The notes beneath the pieces are model-generated. The model saw only the letters and a program-made list of their open reading frames with translations, searched no databases and was not told where the DNA came from. From NCBI RefSeq assembly GCF_017795885.1, contig NZ_CP059297.1, forward strand, positions 2,919,001 to 2,983,000: DNA of 64,000 bases, given 5' to 3'. The position numbers were made by a program, and so were the translations under genes. The DNA comes from Brevundimonas sp. AJA228-03. GTDB taxonomy: Bacteria; Pseudomonadota; Alphaproteobacteria; Caulobacterales; Caulobacteraceae. Below are positions 54,106 through 63,213 of this stretch, piece by piece. How positions within the stretch are numbered: position 1 is the stretch's first letter; each line of letters starts with the position of its first letter.

Positions 54106-55335
54106 CTAGGTCAATATTGGTGCGCCAGGATCAGTATTCGTCGAGGGTCGGGCCTTCGAATTGCGCCGACGTCTGGCCGCCACCGCCAGGATCACGGCAC
54201 CCAGGGACGCCGAAAGGGTCGACCCCAGGATCACGCCCAGCTTGACCTCGACCTGTTCGGGGGCGTCGATGGTACCGGGAAACGCAAGGATGCCGATGAA
54301 CAGGCTCATGGTGAAGCCGACCCCGCACAGAAGACTCACCCCATAGATTTGCAGCCAGGTTGATTGGGCCGGCTTCTTGCCCAGCTTCAATCGTGTCGTC
54401 AGCCAGGTCGCGCCGAAGACGCCGATCTGCTTGCCAAGGAAAAGGCCTGCCGCCACGCCCAGGACAAGCGGTGCGAACAGCTGATCCAGCGACAGTCCGG
54501 CAAAGGACACCCCCGCCTTGGCGAAGGCGAACAGCGGCAGGATCAGGTAGGCGACATAGGGGTGGAGGTCGTGCATCGCCTCTTTCAGCGGGCTTTGACC
54601 GTCATTGATGCGAGGTTCCACCGGCACGATCGCGGCGAAGGCGACCGCAGCCAGGGAGGTGCTCAGGCCGGCCTGGACGCTCAGCCACCAGACGGCCAGA
54701 AAGCCCATGATCCAGAAAGGGGCTGCGATGGGCCGTCGGGACGCGGCCGCGCCGACCGCCAGCAACCCGGCCGCCCAGGCCAGGGGCACCCCGTCGATCC
54801 CGCTGCTGAACAGCACCGCGATCAGTCCGATGGCCCCCAGATCGTCGACGATGGCCAGGGTCAGCAGGAAGACCCGCAGCGAGGAGGGCAGGCCTCGCCC
54901 TGCGATGGCGAAGACGCCCAGGGCAAAGGCGATGTCGGTGGCCAGCGGAATGGGCCAGCCGCCGGGCGGCCCTCCCGTCGCGCCGGATATCGCCAGATAG
55001 ACCAGGGCGGGCGCGATCATCCCGCCCAGCGCCGCGAGGACGGGGGTCGCCAGCTTCCTCGGATCGCTGAGCTCCCCGCGAAGGATTTCGTATTTGATCT
55101 CCATGCCGACCACGAGAAAGAAGACCGCCATCAGGCCTTCCTTGATCCATTCCGACACGGTCAGCTCCAGACGGAGCGGCCCCGCCTGGAACAGGTGTTC
55201 GCTCTTGAGCCAGGCGAAATAGGCGTCGGACAGCGGCGAATTGGCCACCACCAGCGCTGCCGCGGCGGCCAGGCCGAGCACGGCCCCGGACGCGGCCTCT
55301 GTCTTCAGGAAGTCGAGCGTCAATCTGCGAGCCAC
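54106..55335 (-). CDS. nhaA: Na+/H+ antiporter NhaA
   Basis: A 409-residue electrogenic antiporter with 12 membrane helices. The family residues are D134 in LATDIAFALG and the pair D164/D165 in AIVDDLGAIG, equivalent to E. coli D133, D163 and D164. The N-terminal segment EAASGAVLGLAAAAALVVAN is also conserved. It exports Na+ in exchange for protons for pH and salt homeostasis. It is divergent from selO with 213 bp between the chosen starts. A cytoplasmic C-terminal tail of about 20 residues is rich in Arg and Thr. Confidence 0.95.
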   Translation of the reverse strand: MARRLTLDFLKTEAASGAVLGLAAAAALVVANSPLSDAYFAWLKSEHLFQAGPLRLELTVSEWIKEGLMAVFFLVVGMEIKYEILRGELSDPRKLATPVLAALGGMIAPALVYLAISGATGGPPGGWPIPLATDIAFALGVFAIAGRGLPSSLRVFLLTLAIVDDLGAIGLIAVLFSSGIDGVPLAWAAGLLAVGAAASRRPIAAPFWIMGFLAVWWLSVQAGLSTSLAAVAFAAIVPVEPRINDGQSPLKEAMHDLHPYVAYLILPLFAFAKAGVSFAGLSLDQLFAPLVLGVAAGLFLGKQIGVFGATWLTTRLKLGKKPAQSTWLQIYGVSLLCGVGFTMSLFIGILAFPGTIDAPEQVEVKLGVILGSTLSASLGAVILAVAARRRRNSKARPSTNTDPGAPILT

Positions 55336-55548
55336 GATGGCCTCCGATCAGGGGGTCTGCTGGCACCCGGTTATCGACGGGCACCGGACCGGGTTCGCCT
55401 ATCCCCCTGCACGGAAATCGACGCCGGCCTGGTCGGGCGTGTCGCCGACCTGATCGCTGCCTTCACCATAGCCATCCGGGGCGAGCGTTCAATGAAAACC
55501 GGGCCGTCCGTGGTTGCGTCCGCCACCGTCAGGTCGCATCTGCGACCC

Positions 55549-56952
55549 ATGCCCGTCAGCCCGACCTATCGCCCCGAGCCTCGCTTCTTTGATCTAGGCC
55601 CGGAATTCGGCGACGCGGTCCGCCCCGCCGACTTCCCCCAAACCGTCCTGCGCCACCGGAACGATCGGGCGGCCGCAGATGTCGGCCTGGCCACACTGGG
55701 CGACGCCGAATGGGTCGACCATTTCGGTCGGTTCCAGCCCCTGCCCGGCCAGCCCGGCCCGGTCGCCATGCGCTATCATGGCCATCAGTTCCGCACCTAC
55801 AATCCGGACCTCGGCGACGGACGCGGCTTCCTGGCCGCCCAGATGAGAGCCTCCGACGACAGAGTGCTGGATCTGGGCACCAAGGGCTCGGGCACCACCC
55901 CATGGTCGCGCGCGGGCGACGGGCGTCTGACGCTGAAAGGCGGCGTGCGCGAGGTCCTGGCCGCCGCCATGCTGGAAAGCCAGGGCGTCCCGACCAGCCG
56001 GGCGCTGAGCCTGATCGAGACCGGCGAAGCGCTGGAGCGCGGCGACGAGCCTTCGCCGACCCGCTCTGCGGTGCTGGTCCGGCTGCAGTACAGCCACGTC
56101 CGTTTCGGGACCTTCCAGAGGGCCGGCTTCTTCGGCCGCGCCGACCAGATCGAGACCCTGGTCGAGCATGTGCGCAGTCTCTATCATCCGACGGTCGCGG
56201 TCGGCGACGCGCCCGGCCTGCTGGCCGTCATCGTCGCGGCCTCCGCCCGCCTGACCGCCCGCTGGATCGCCGCCGGCTTCGTCCACGGCGTGCTGAACAC
56301 CGACAATCTGAACGTCACGGGTGAGAGCTTCGACTATGGGCCCTGGCGGTTTCTGCCGTCCTATGAACCCGGTTTCACCGCCGCCTATTTCGACCACTCG
56401 GGCCTCTATGCCTTCGCGCGCCAGCCCGAGGCCGTGTTCTGGAACCTGACCCAGCTGGCGGGCACGCTGAAGCTGGTCGGCGACGCCACCCCTCTGACCG
56501 AGGCCCTGAACGGGTTCGGTCCGGCCTATATCCGCGAACTCCGCGCGGCCTTCCTGGAGCGGCTGGGCGTCAGGAGCCTGGGCGAGGCGGCCGACCAGCG
56601 CCTGCTGGACACGACGCTGGCGCTTCTGCGCGATAAGGGCGAGGCCATCCGCTGGGAACCCCTTTTCCACGACTGGTTCGCCGGCTTCTCCTCCTCGGCG
56701 CGCGCCCTGTCCGGACCGCGCGCCAAGGCCTGGCAGGGCGAGGCCTTCGACGCCTTCCGCTTCGCCCTGTTCGAGCATGAACCCGACCGGCCCGAGCGAC
56801 TGGAGCATCCCGCCTTCGTCCGTCCCGAGCCGGAAGAAATGCTGATCCACGAGGTCGAGGCGATCTGGTCCGCGATCGACGCACATGACGACTGGTCGCC
56901 GCTGGAGGCCAAGCTGGCGCGCGTGGAAGAGGCTCGGTCCGCCCGAACCTGA
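55549..56952 (+). CDS. selO: Protein adenylyltransferase SelO (YdiU/UPF0061)
   Basis: SelO is a pseudokinase-fold enzyme that transfers AMP to Ser, Thr or Tyr residues of proteins, linked to redox stress. The 467-residue protein begins MPVSPTYRPEPRFF and carries LDLGTKGSGTTPWSRAGDGR, LTLKGGVREVLAAAML and GVLNTDNLNVTGESFDYGP, the last holding the Asn/Asp pair that binds metal. The length is close to the family norm of about 480. ATG 55549 matches the family N-terminus; an ATG at 55492 would add 19 residues. It is a stand-alone gene divergent from nhaA. Confidence 0.92.
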   Translation: MPVSPTYRPEPRFFDLGPEFGDAVRPADFPQTVLRHRNDRAAADVGLATLGDAEWVDHFGRFQPLPGQPGPVAMRYHGHQFRTYNPDLGDGRGFLAAQMRASDDRVLDLGTKGSGTTPWSRAGDGRLTLKGGVREVLAAAMLESQGVPTSRALSLIETGEALERGDEPSPTRSAVLVRLQYSHVRFGTFQRAGFFGRADQIETLVEHVRSLYHPTVAVGDAPGLLAVIVAASARLTARWIAAGFVHGVLNTDNLNVTGESFDYGPWRFLPSYEPGFTAAYFDHSGLYAFARQPEAVFWNLTQLAGTLKLVGDATPLTEALNGFGPAYIRELRAAFLERLGVRSLGEAADQRLLDTTLALLRDKGEAIRWEPLFHDWFAGFSSSARALSGPRAKAWQGEAFDAFRFALFEHEPDRPERLEHPAFVRPEPEEMLIHEVEAIWSAIDAHDDWSPLEAKLARVEEARSART

Positions 56953-56974
56953 AACTTACCTTACAAAAGTTTCA

Positions 56975-57035
56975 TATCGTTTATCGACAATTTTCTTGAT
57001 CGATAATCAATGAACCTATATCGACTATCGACATG
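56975..57035 (+). promoter_or_regulatory. AT-rich promoter region with repeated TATCGAC boxes
   Basis: TATCGAC occurs at 56982-56988, 57019-57025 and 57026-57032; TATCGA (56982-56987) pairs with TCGATA (57000-57005) as an inverted repeat with a 12-bp spacer. This AT-rich tract stands out in GC-rich DNA, directly upstream of the DUF2975/XRE pair, and is a likely promoter and operator for the XRE protein. Confidence 0.55.
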
Positions 57036-57066
57036 ATCGCACATATCGCGGCGTGGAGGTCGTCAA

Positions 57067-57588
57067 GTGAAGCTCATCGGTCGTCGTTCCGTCGCCAGCG
57101 TCCTGCGCTGGGTCCTGGGGTTCGGGAACATATTCGTGGCCCTCGCCGTGATCGCCACGGGCCTGATGCTTGTGGCGTCTCTGGTCATGCCGGACTTCGG
57201 TGCCGGCTTCATCGATGCCCTCGCGGACAACGAGGACAGCTGGCGAACGTTGATGCTCAACGAGCGCGCCACCTTCCTCGCCGCCTTCGTCGCCACCCTG
57301 AGCACCTGGTGGGTCCTCAACCGCCTGCGCCGGATGTTCCTCGCCGTGAATCAGGGCGACGCGTTCGAACGCGCCAATGTCGGACGCCTGCAGGGGGTCG
57401 GCCTCGGTCTGATCGGGGTGCAGATCAGCGCGTTCATCCTGGCCTGGACTGTGCCGGAGGGGATCATCGACGACCTCGACTATTCGGTCGATCTCGGTGC
57501 CTGGCTGGGCATCCTGATCGTCTTCATGCTGGCCGAGGTGTTCCGGCAGGGGTCGGCCATGCGCGACGACCAGCAGATGACGGTCTGA
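57067..57588 (+). CDS. DUF2975 membrane protein
   Basis: A 173-residue membrane protein with four segments (about 10-35, 65-85, 110-130 and 140-160), including LGFGNIFVALAVIATGLMLV and LGILIVFMLAEVFRQGSAMR, the latter being the conserved C-terminal helix of DUF2975. The start is GTG at 57067 with GGAGG 7 nt upstream. DUF2975 genes are regularly followed by a small XRE-family HTH gene, as here. The function is unknown; a link to stress or membrane maintenance is only suggested by analogy. Confidence 0.85.
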   Translation: MKLIGRRSVASVLRWVLGFGNIFVALAVIATGLMLVASLVMPDFGAGFIDALADNEDSWRTLMLNERATFLAAFVATLSTWWVLNRLRRMFLAVNQGDAFERANVGRLQGVGLGLIGVQISAFILAWTVPEGIIDDLDYSVDLGAWLGILIVFMLAEVFRQGSAMRDDQQMTV

Positions 57589-57596
57589 GGCGCCCC

Positions 57597-57833
57597 ATGG
57601 CCATCATTGTGCAACTGGATCGGATGCTCGTCGAACGCCGCATGTCGCTGACGGAACTCAGCGACCGGGTCGGGGTCACCATCGCCAACCTGTCCATCCT
57701 GAAGACCGGCAAGGCCCGCGCCATTCGCTTCTCCACCCTGGACGCCCTGTGCCGCGAACTGGACTGCGCCCCGGGTCAACTGCTGGCGAACTCCGCCGAA
57801 CCTCAGCCGCCCGGCGAGACGGACGAGGCCTGA
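57597..57833 (+). CDS. Small XRE-family (YozG-like) HTH regulator
   Basis: A 78-residue protein with a lambda-repressor-type helix-turn-helix (RRMSLTELSDRVGVTIANLS, then KTGKARAIRFSTLDALCREL) typical of the small regulators that accompany DUF2975 proteins. GAGG is 6 nt before the ATG, which starts 8 bp after the DUF2975 stop. It probably controls its own promoter at about 57.0 kb, where repeated TATCGAC boxes lie. No ligand-binding domain is present. Confidence 0.88.
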   Translation: MAIIVQLDRMLVERRMSLTELSDRVGVTIANLSILKTGKARAIRFSTLDALCRELDCAPGQLLANSAEPQPPGETDEA

Positions 57834-58159
57834 GCCCCGGACGTCGACAGTCCGGGCAGGCTGGACAGGGCCTCGCACGCCGCGTGCGGGGCCCTATCCG
57901 CGTCCATCGGCCGGGGGGTGGATGTGCTGCTGAAGACCGGTGGCAGCGGCGCGGACAGGTCTATCTCCGCTGTGGCCGGTGATTCACGCGGATTACCGAT
58001 CCGTAGGCATCGGGCCACGGTGTCGCCGCGTCGTTGAGGCACAGCTTGTTCATCACAACCGGTTACGGTGCGGTTCTCAAGCCCTTGCGAAACCGCTCCA
58101 CCAATCTGATCTAGCCACTGTTGCCAATACCCCGTCCTCCCCGACGAAACGAAATCCAG
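57834..58159. other. Intergenic region without a supported gene
   Basis: A 326-bp spacer between the XRE gene and the DoxX gene. A short hairpin (CCCGGAC 57836-57842/GTCCGGG 57850-57856) sits just after the XRE stop, but no T-run follows it. No ORF with likeness to a family was found on either strand. Confidence 0.55.
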
Positions 58160-58606
58160 ATGTCCACAAGCCTCGCGCCACCCGCCTCCACGCGCCCGAC
58201 CCTGTCGGCGGCCCAGATCCGCAATCGGGCGGCGTTCAGGAATCTGACGCTGTGGACCCTGCAGGGCTGGGTGGCGATGTTCTTCGCAGCCGCCGGCTAC
58301 GCCAAGCTGACCGAGTCGATCTCGAACCTGACCGCCCTGATGAACTGGCCCGGGATGGTCAGCGAAAGCCTGGTCCGGGGCATCGGCATCGTGGAGATCG
58401 TGCTGGCGCTCGGCATGATCGCGCCCCTGCTGTCGTGGAAGCTGGGTCGCTGGCCGCTGCTGGTCTCGGCCGTTGGTCTGGTCATGCTGGAAGCCACCAT
58501 GCTGGCGGTTCACGCGATCGGCCTGGACCTGGGCCTCGCCCTGACCAACGTCCTGTTGCTGGCCATCACGATCCCGGTTTACCTGGGCCGTCGCGTTTCG
58601 CGCTGA
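58160..58606 (+). CDS. DoxX-family membrane protein
   Basis: A 148-residue protein with four membrane segments; FRNLTLWTLQGWVAMFFAAAG followed by YAKLTESISNLTALMNWPGM and GIVEIVLALGMIAPLL fit the DoxX/DoxD-like family. Members are small quinone- or redox-linked membrane proteins, often of unknown role. The ATG at 58160 is used; the frame opens at 58121 but the extension lacks conserved residues. It converges on the DUF2256 gene and overlaps it by 41 bp at the 3' ends. Confidence 0.85.
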   Translation: MSTSLAPPASTRPTLSAAQIRNRAAFRNLTLWTLQGWVAMFFAAAGYAKLTESISNLTALMNWPGMVSESLVRGIGIVEIVLALGMIAPLLSWKLGRWPLLVSAVGLVMLEATMLAVHAIGLDLGLALTNVLLLAITIPVYLGRRVSR

Positions 58607-58769
58607 GCCTCCGGGCCGACCGGCAGCGGTCGGAGCACACGGTGATGACGTCCCAGTCCCGAGCCCATTTGGCCCGCCAGGCGAAGGGACGTTGACACAC
58701 CACACAGGTCTTTTCCGGCAGATCGCCCTTTCGTGGCGACAGTCCCTTGTTGACGTGTTTGCGTGACAT
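58566..58769 (-). CDS. DUF2256 zinc-ribbon-like small protein
   Basis: A 67-residue protein: KTCVVCQRPFAWRAKWARDW followed by VITVCSDRCRSARR is the DUF2256 signature, with four Cys residues (CX2C and CX3C) forming a small zinc site. The family has unknown function and often lies near photolyase or cryptochrome genes; none is visible here. It overlaps the 3' end of the DoxX gene by 41 bp, so the two convergent genes share a terminator region. Confidence 0.85.
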   Translation of the reverse strand: MSRKHVNKGLSPRKGDLPEKTCVVCQRPFAWRAKWARDWDVITVCSDRCRSARRLSAKRDGPGKPGS

Positions 58770-58850
58770 CGGCGGTCCTATCCGCCCGGGCGAACCGCTG
58801 CGTCAACCTGAAAGCTTCCCTTTACGTCCGCGTCAAGTTATGAAGCGCTT

Positions 58851-59333
58851 ATGGCGACTGCAGACGACCATCGCTCCTATTCGATCCGGCAGCTGTGCCG
58901 GGAGTTCGGTGCGACCGCACGCGCCCTGCGCTTCTATGAGGACAAGGGCCTTCTGACCCCCGCCCGCAAGGGCCAGACCCGGGTCTATGACGCTCGCGAC
59001 CGCGCCCGTCTGAAGCTTATCCTGCGCGGCCGCCGCATCGGTTTCACCCTGACCGAGATCCAGGAAATGCTGGATCTGTACGACCGCAACGACGGCAACA
59101 CCCATCAGATGGCCATTGCCCTGCGTCGTCACCGCGCACAGATCGAGGCCCTGAAGCGGCAGCGCGAAGACCTCAACGCCGCCATCCAGATGGCCGAAGA
59201 GGCCTGTGCGGCCATGGAAGAACGCCTCAACGACCAGCGTCCCGACCTTCTGCCCGGGGCCGAGGAATATGCCTCGGTGCTGCGCCAGCACCTCGACAAC
59301 CACGCCCACCATCCCTTCAAGCTGAGAGCCTGA
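58851..59333 (+). CDS. MerR-family transcriptional regulator
   Basis: A 160-residue regulator with an N-terminal MerR helix-turn-helix (YSIRQLCREFGATARALRFYE, then DKGLLTPARKGQTRVYD) and a coiled-coil dimerisation helix (about 90-130). No Cys pair for metals is present in the C-terminal part, so it resembles the LiuR-type regulators of acyl-CoA metabolism. It lies directly upstream of an acyl-CoA dehydrogenase (4 bp gap), which it probably controls, in an operon-like layout. Confidence 0.92.
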   Translation: MATADDHRSYSIRQLCREFGATARALRFYEDKGLLTPARKGQTRVYDARDRARLKLILRGRRIGFTLTEIQEMLDLYDRNDGNTHQMAIALRRHRAQIEALKRQREDLNAAIQMAEEACAAMEERLNDQRPDLLPGAEEYASVLRQHLDNHAHHPFKLRA

Positions 59334-59337
59334 CCCC

Positions 59338-61119
59338 ATGGCCTACAAGGCGCCCGTCCGCGACCTGACCTTCATCCTCAACGAGGTTCTGGAGATCGAC
59401 CGCTATTCCAACCAGCCCGGGTTCCAGGACGTCTCGTCCGACCTGGTCCAGCAGGTGCTGGAGGAAGGCGCCAAATTCGCCGAGGAGGTCATCGCCCCGA
59501 TCAACCATTCGGGCGACAAGGAAGGCTGCCACTGGGACAACGGGGTGGTCACCGGTCCGAAGGGCTACAAGGAAGCCTATCAGGCGATGGTCGAGGCCGG
59601 ATGGCCGGCCCTGTCGGCTGATCCGGCCTATGGCGGCCAGGGCATGCCCGCCGTGGTCGGCATGGCGTTCGGCCAGTTTACCGCCGGGGCCTCGGCCGCT
59701 TTCTCGATGTATCCGGGCCTGACCGCCGGGGCCTATGCCGGCATCCACGCCAATGCGTCGGAAGAGCTGAAGACCAAATACCTGCCCAAGATGGCCACCG
59801 GGGAGTGGGGCGGGACCATGAACCTGACCGAGCCCCAGTGCGGCACCGACCTCGGCATGGTCCGCACCAAGGCCGTGCCCCAGGGCGATGGCACCTACAG
59901 GATCACCGGCCAGAAGATCTGGATCTCGGCCGGCGAGCACGACTTCACCGACAACATCATCCACACGGTCCTCGCCCGCGTCGAGGGCGCGCCGGCCGGC
60001 ATCAAGGGCCTGTCCCTGTTCCTGGTGCCCAAGGTGATGGTCAACGACGACGGAAGCCTGGGCGAGCGCAATTCGCTGATGTGCGCGGGCCTCGAACACA
60101 AGATGGGCATCCACGGCAACGCCACCTGCGTCATGCAGTATGACGGCGCCACCGGCTGGCTGATCGGCGAGGAAGGCCGGGGCATGAACAACATGTTCGT
60201 GGTCATGAACGAGGCGCGTCTCGGCACCGGCCTGCAGGGCCTGGCCATCGGTTCCGCCGCCTATCAGGCCGCGCTGGAGTTCGCCAAGGACCGCATCCAG
60301 GGCCGCAGCCTGACGGGGCCGAAGAACCCGGACGCCCAGGCCGACAGCATCATGGTGCACCCCGACGTCCGCCGCATGCTGCTGGAGGCCAAGGCCTTCG
60401 TGGAAGGCGGACAGGCCTTCGTCCTGTGGACCGCCCTGCACGCCGATCTCGAGAAATCCGCCGACGAGGCCACGGCCACCAAGGCCAAGGACTATATGGG
60501 CCTGCTGACCCCGGTGCTGAAAGCCTATCTGACCGACAAGGGCTTCCACGTCGCGTCGCTGGGCATGCAGGTCCATGGCGGCTCCGGCTACACCGAGCAT
60601 TTCCAGGCCAGCCAGTATCTGCGCGACGCCCGGATCACCATGATCTACGAAGGCACCAACGGCATCCAGGCGCTGGATCTGGTGGGCCGCAAGCTGCCGT
60701 CGAACGGTGGACGCGCGATCATGAGCTGGTTCGCCGACATCGACGCCTTCGTCGCCGAGAACAGTGCCGAGGGCCCGATCAAGCCCTTCGTCGACGGACT
60801 GGCCGACGCCAAGACGAAGCTGCAGGACGGCACGATGTGGCTGATGCAGAACGGCATGCAGAACCCGGACAATGCCGGTGCAGCATCCACCGATTACCTC
60901 AACCTCTTCGGGCTCACGGCCCTGGCCTATATGTGGGCCCAGATGGCCAGGGCCGCCCAGGCGAAGATCGATGCGGGTTCGGACGATCCCTTCTACATCA
61001 CCAAGCTGCAGACCGGCCGCTATTTCGTCGAACGCATCCTGCCCGACGCCCAGGGGCACCTGGTCAAGATGAAGACCGGCTCTGACGTGCTGATGCAGAT
61101 TCCGGCGGAGGCGTTCTAG
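59338..61119 (+). CDS. Acyl-CoA dehydrogenase, long form (DmdC/FadE-like)
   Basis: A 593-residue flavoenzyme that introduces a double bond at the alpha,beta position of an acyl-CoA. It shows GTMNLTEPQCGTDLGMVR (the FAD/acyl loop), QKIWISAGEHDF, and GLEHKMGIHGNATC, then the catalytic-glutamate context YEGTNGIQALDLVGRKL. The C-terminal extension of about 130 residues marks the long subfamily of DmdC and FadE5-like enzymes. It is preceded by a MerR gene by 4 bp and followed by a second acyl-CoA dehydrogenase across a repeat. Substrate chain length cannot be deduced. Confidence 0.93.
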   Translation: MAYKAPVRDLTFILNEVLEIDRYSNQPGFQDVSSDLVQQVLEEGAKFAEEVIAPINHSGDKEGCHWDNGVVTGPKGYKEAYQAMVEAGWPALSADPAYGGQGMPAVVGMAFGQFTAGASAAFSMYPGLTAGAYAGIHANASEELKTKYLPKMATGEWGGTMNLTEPQCGTDLGMVRTKAVPQGDGTYRITGQKIWISAGEHDFTDNIIHTVLARVEGAPAGIKGLSLFLVPKVMVNDDGSLGERNSLMCAGLEHKMGIHGNATCVMQYDGATGWLIGEEGRGMNNMFVVMNEARLGTGLQGLAIGSAAYQAALEFAKDRIQGRSLTGPKNPDAQADSIMVHPDVRRMLLEAKAFVEGGQAFVLWTALHADLEKSADEATATKAKDYMGLLTPVLKAYLTDKGFHVASLGMQVHGGSGYTEHFQASQYLRDARITMIYEGTNGIQALDLVGRKLPSNGGRAIMSWFADIDAFVAENSAEGPIKPFVDGLADAKTKLQDGTMWLMQNGMQNPDNAGAASTDYLNLFGLTALAYMWAQMARAAQAKIDAGSDDPFYITKLQTGRYFVERILPDAQGHLVKMKTGSDVLMQIPAEAF

Positions 61120-61128
61120 GCCGCTCCT

Positions 61129-61271
61129 CTCCCTCCCCCTCGGGGGAGGGTGGTCGGCGCGTAGCGACGACCGGGTGGGGAGGGCCGGGCGATCCACACG
61201 CCGGTGCCCGCTCCGCCTTGCCGCCCCCACCCGGCCGCTGCGCGGCCACCCTCCCCCGCAGGGGGAGGGAG
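61129..61271. repeat. Inverted repeat between two acyl-CoA dehydrogenase genes
   Basis: The left arm has CTCCCTCCCCCTCGGGGGAGGG then GACCGGGTGGGG. The right arm has CCCCACCCGG then CACCCTCCCCCGCAGGGGGAGGGAG in inverted order. The element occupies nearly all of the 168-bp gap and could fold into a long hairpin that separates expression of the two genes. Confidence 0.85.
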
Positions 61272-61287
61272 AAGATCGAGTGAAACC

Positions 61288-62451
<1,164 letters not shown>

Positions 62452-62498
62452 CTCCGACACGCCTGTAACTCATGAGGATTACATGGTAGGTTCCCCTC

Positions 62499-62726
62499 AT
62501 GATCGACTACCGTCAATACATTACGATCGAGGCCGGTAAGCGAGGCGGGCGCCCGTGTGTCCGAGGCATGCGTATCTCTGTCGAAGATGTATTGGGGTGG
62601 CTCGCCGAAGGGATGAGTCACTCTGAGATCATGAAAGACTTCCCCGAACTGACCGAAGACGACATTCGCGCTGTGCTCGCTTACGCGGCCGACCGACATC
62701 GCCGGACCACTTTCGCGGCCGCGTGA
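62499..62726 (+). CDS. DUF433-family antitoxin
   Basis: A 75-residue protein with the DUF433 signature TIEAGKRGGRPCVRGMRISV followed by LGWLAEGMSHSEIMKDFPEL and the end AVLAYAADRH. It is the antitoxin-like half of a VapBC-type pair. The toxin gene starts inside its stop codon (GTGA overlap), so the two are translated together. It resembles the solitary DUF433 copy at 43992-44219. Confidence 0.92.
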   Translation: MIDYRQYITIEAGKRGGRPCVRGMRISVEDVLGWLAEGMSHSEIMKDFPELTEDDIRAVLAYAADRHRRTTFAAA

Positions 62727-63055
62727 AACTTCTGTTCGATCAGAATCTCAGCCACCGGCTGCCGAACGTTCTCGAAAATCTGTTTCCCGGCTCGTCCCAG
62801 GTCCGTCTTCTGCACCTGGATCAGGCTGACGATACGACGATTTGGAGTTACGCTGCCGAGAATGGCTACTGTATCGTGACTCTCGATGGGGATTTTGCCG
62901 ACCTCTCAGCCCTTCGTGGCTCTCCCCCGAAAGTGGTTTGGCTTAGATGCGGCAATCGCTCAACGACCTATGTCCATGTCCTCCTCAGGATGCACGCGAA
63001 CGACATCCTGGCCATGGATCGGGCGGATGACATAGACTGCCTCGCAATCGGCTGA
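62723..63055 (+). CDS. DUF5615 PIN-like toxin
   Basis: A 110-residue Mut7-C/PIN-like protein. MKLLFDQNLSHRLPNVLENL contains the first acidic residue of the PIN-like site (Asp6), and IVTLDGDFADLSALRG gives a second acidic cluster; such proteins are predicted RNases. It starts with GTG overlapping the antitoxin stop. Lower GC than the neighbours and isolation from the surrounding metabolic genes suggest horizontal arrival. Confidence 0.9.
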   Translation: MKLLFDQNLSHRLPNVLENLFPGSSQVRLLHLDQADDTTIWSYAAENGYCIVTLDGDFADLSALRGSPPKVVWLRCGNRSTTYVHVLLRMHANDILAMDRADDIDCLAIG

Positions 63056-63075
63056 GCCAAAGCTATTATGCGCGG

Positions 63076-63213
63076 ATGGCCAAGGTCAAAAAAGGACTGC
63101 TAACTCCAGCAGGCGAATGGTGGAAACACTTTCGCTGGCGAAAACGTGCGTTCTGGAATGGCGAACGACAGGCCGCAAAAGCTGTAGCCTCAAACGATGC
63201 GTCCGAGCGGTGA
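63076..63213 (+). CDS. 45-residue basic protein coupled to rsmE
   Basis: The ORF encodes MAKVKKGLLTPAGEWWKHF and continues with Arg/Lys/Trp-rich sequence to NDASER. Its TGA overlaps the rsmE GTG start (GTGA), the junction used at many genes in this window. The composition, basic with four Trp, is unlike random frame content, so I take it as a real small gene. I do not know a function. Confidence 0.6.
   Translation: MAKVKKGLLTPAGEWWKHFRWRKRAFWNGERQAAKAVASNDASER

Noticed and set aside
54364..55548. Long N-terminal extension of selO across the nhaA gene
   Set aside because: The extension is antisense to nhaA and lacks SelO features. The family N-terminus is at 55549.
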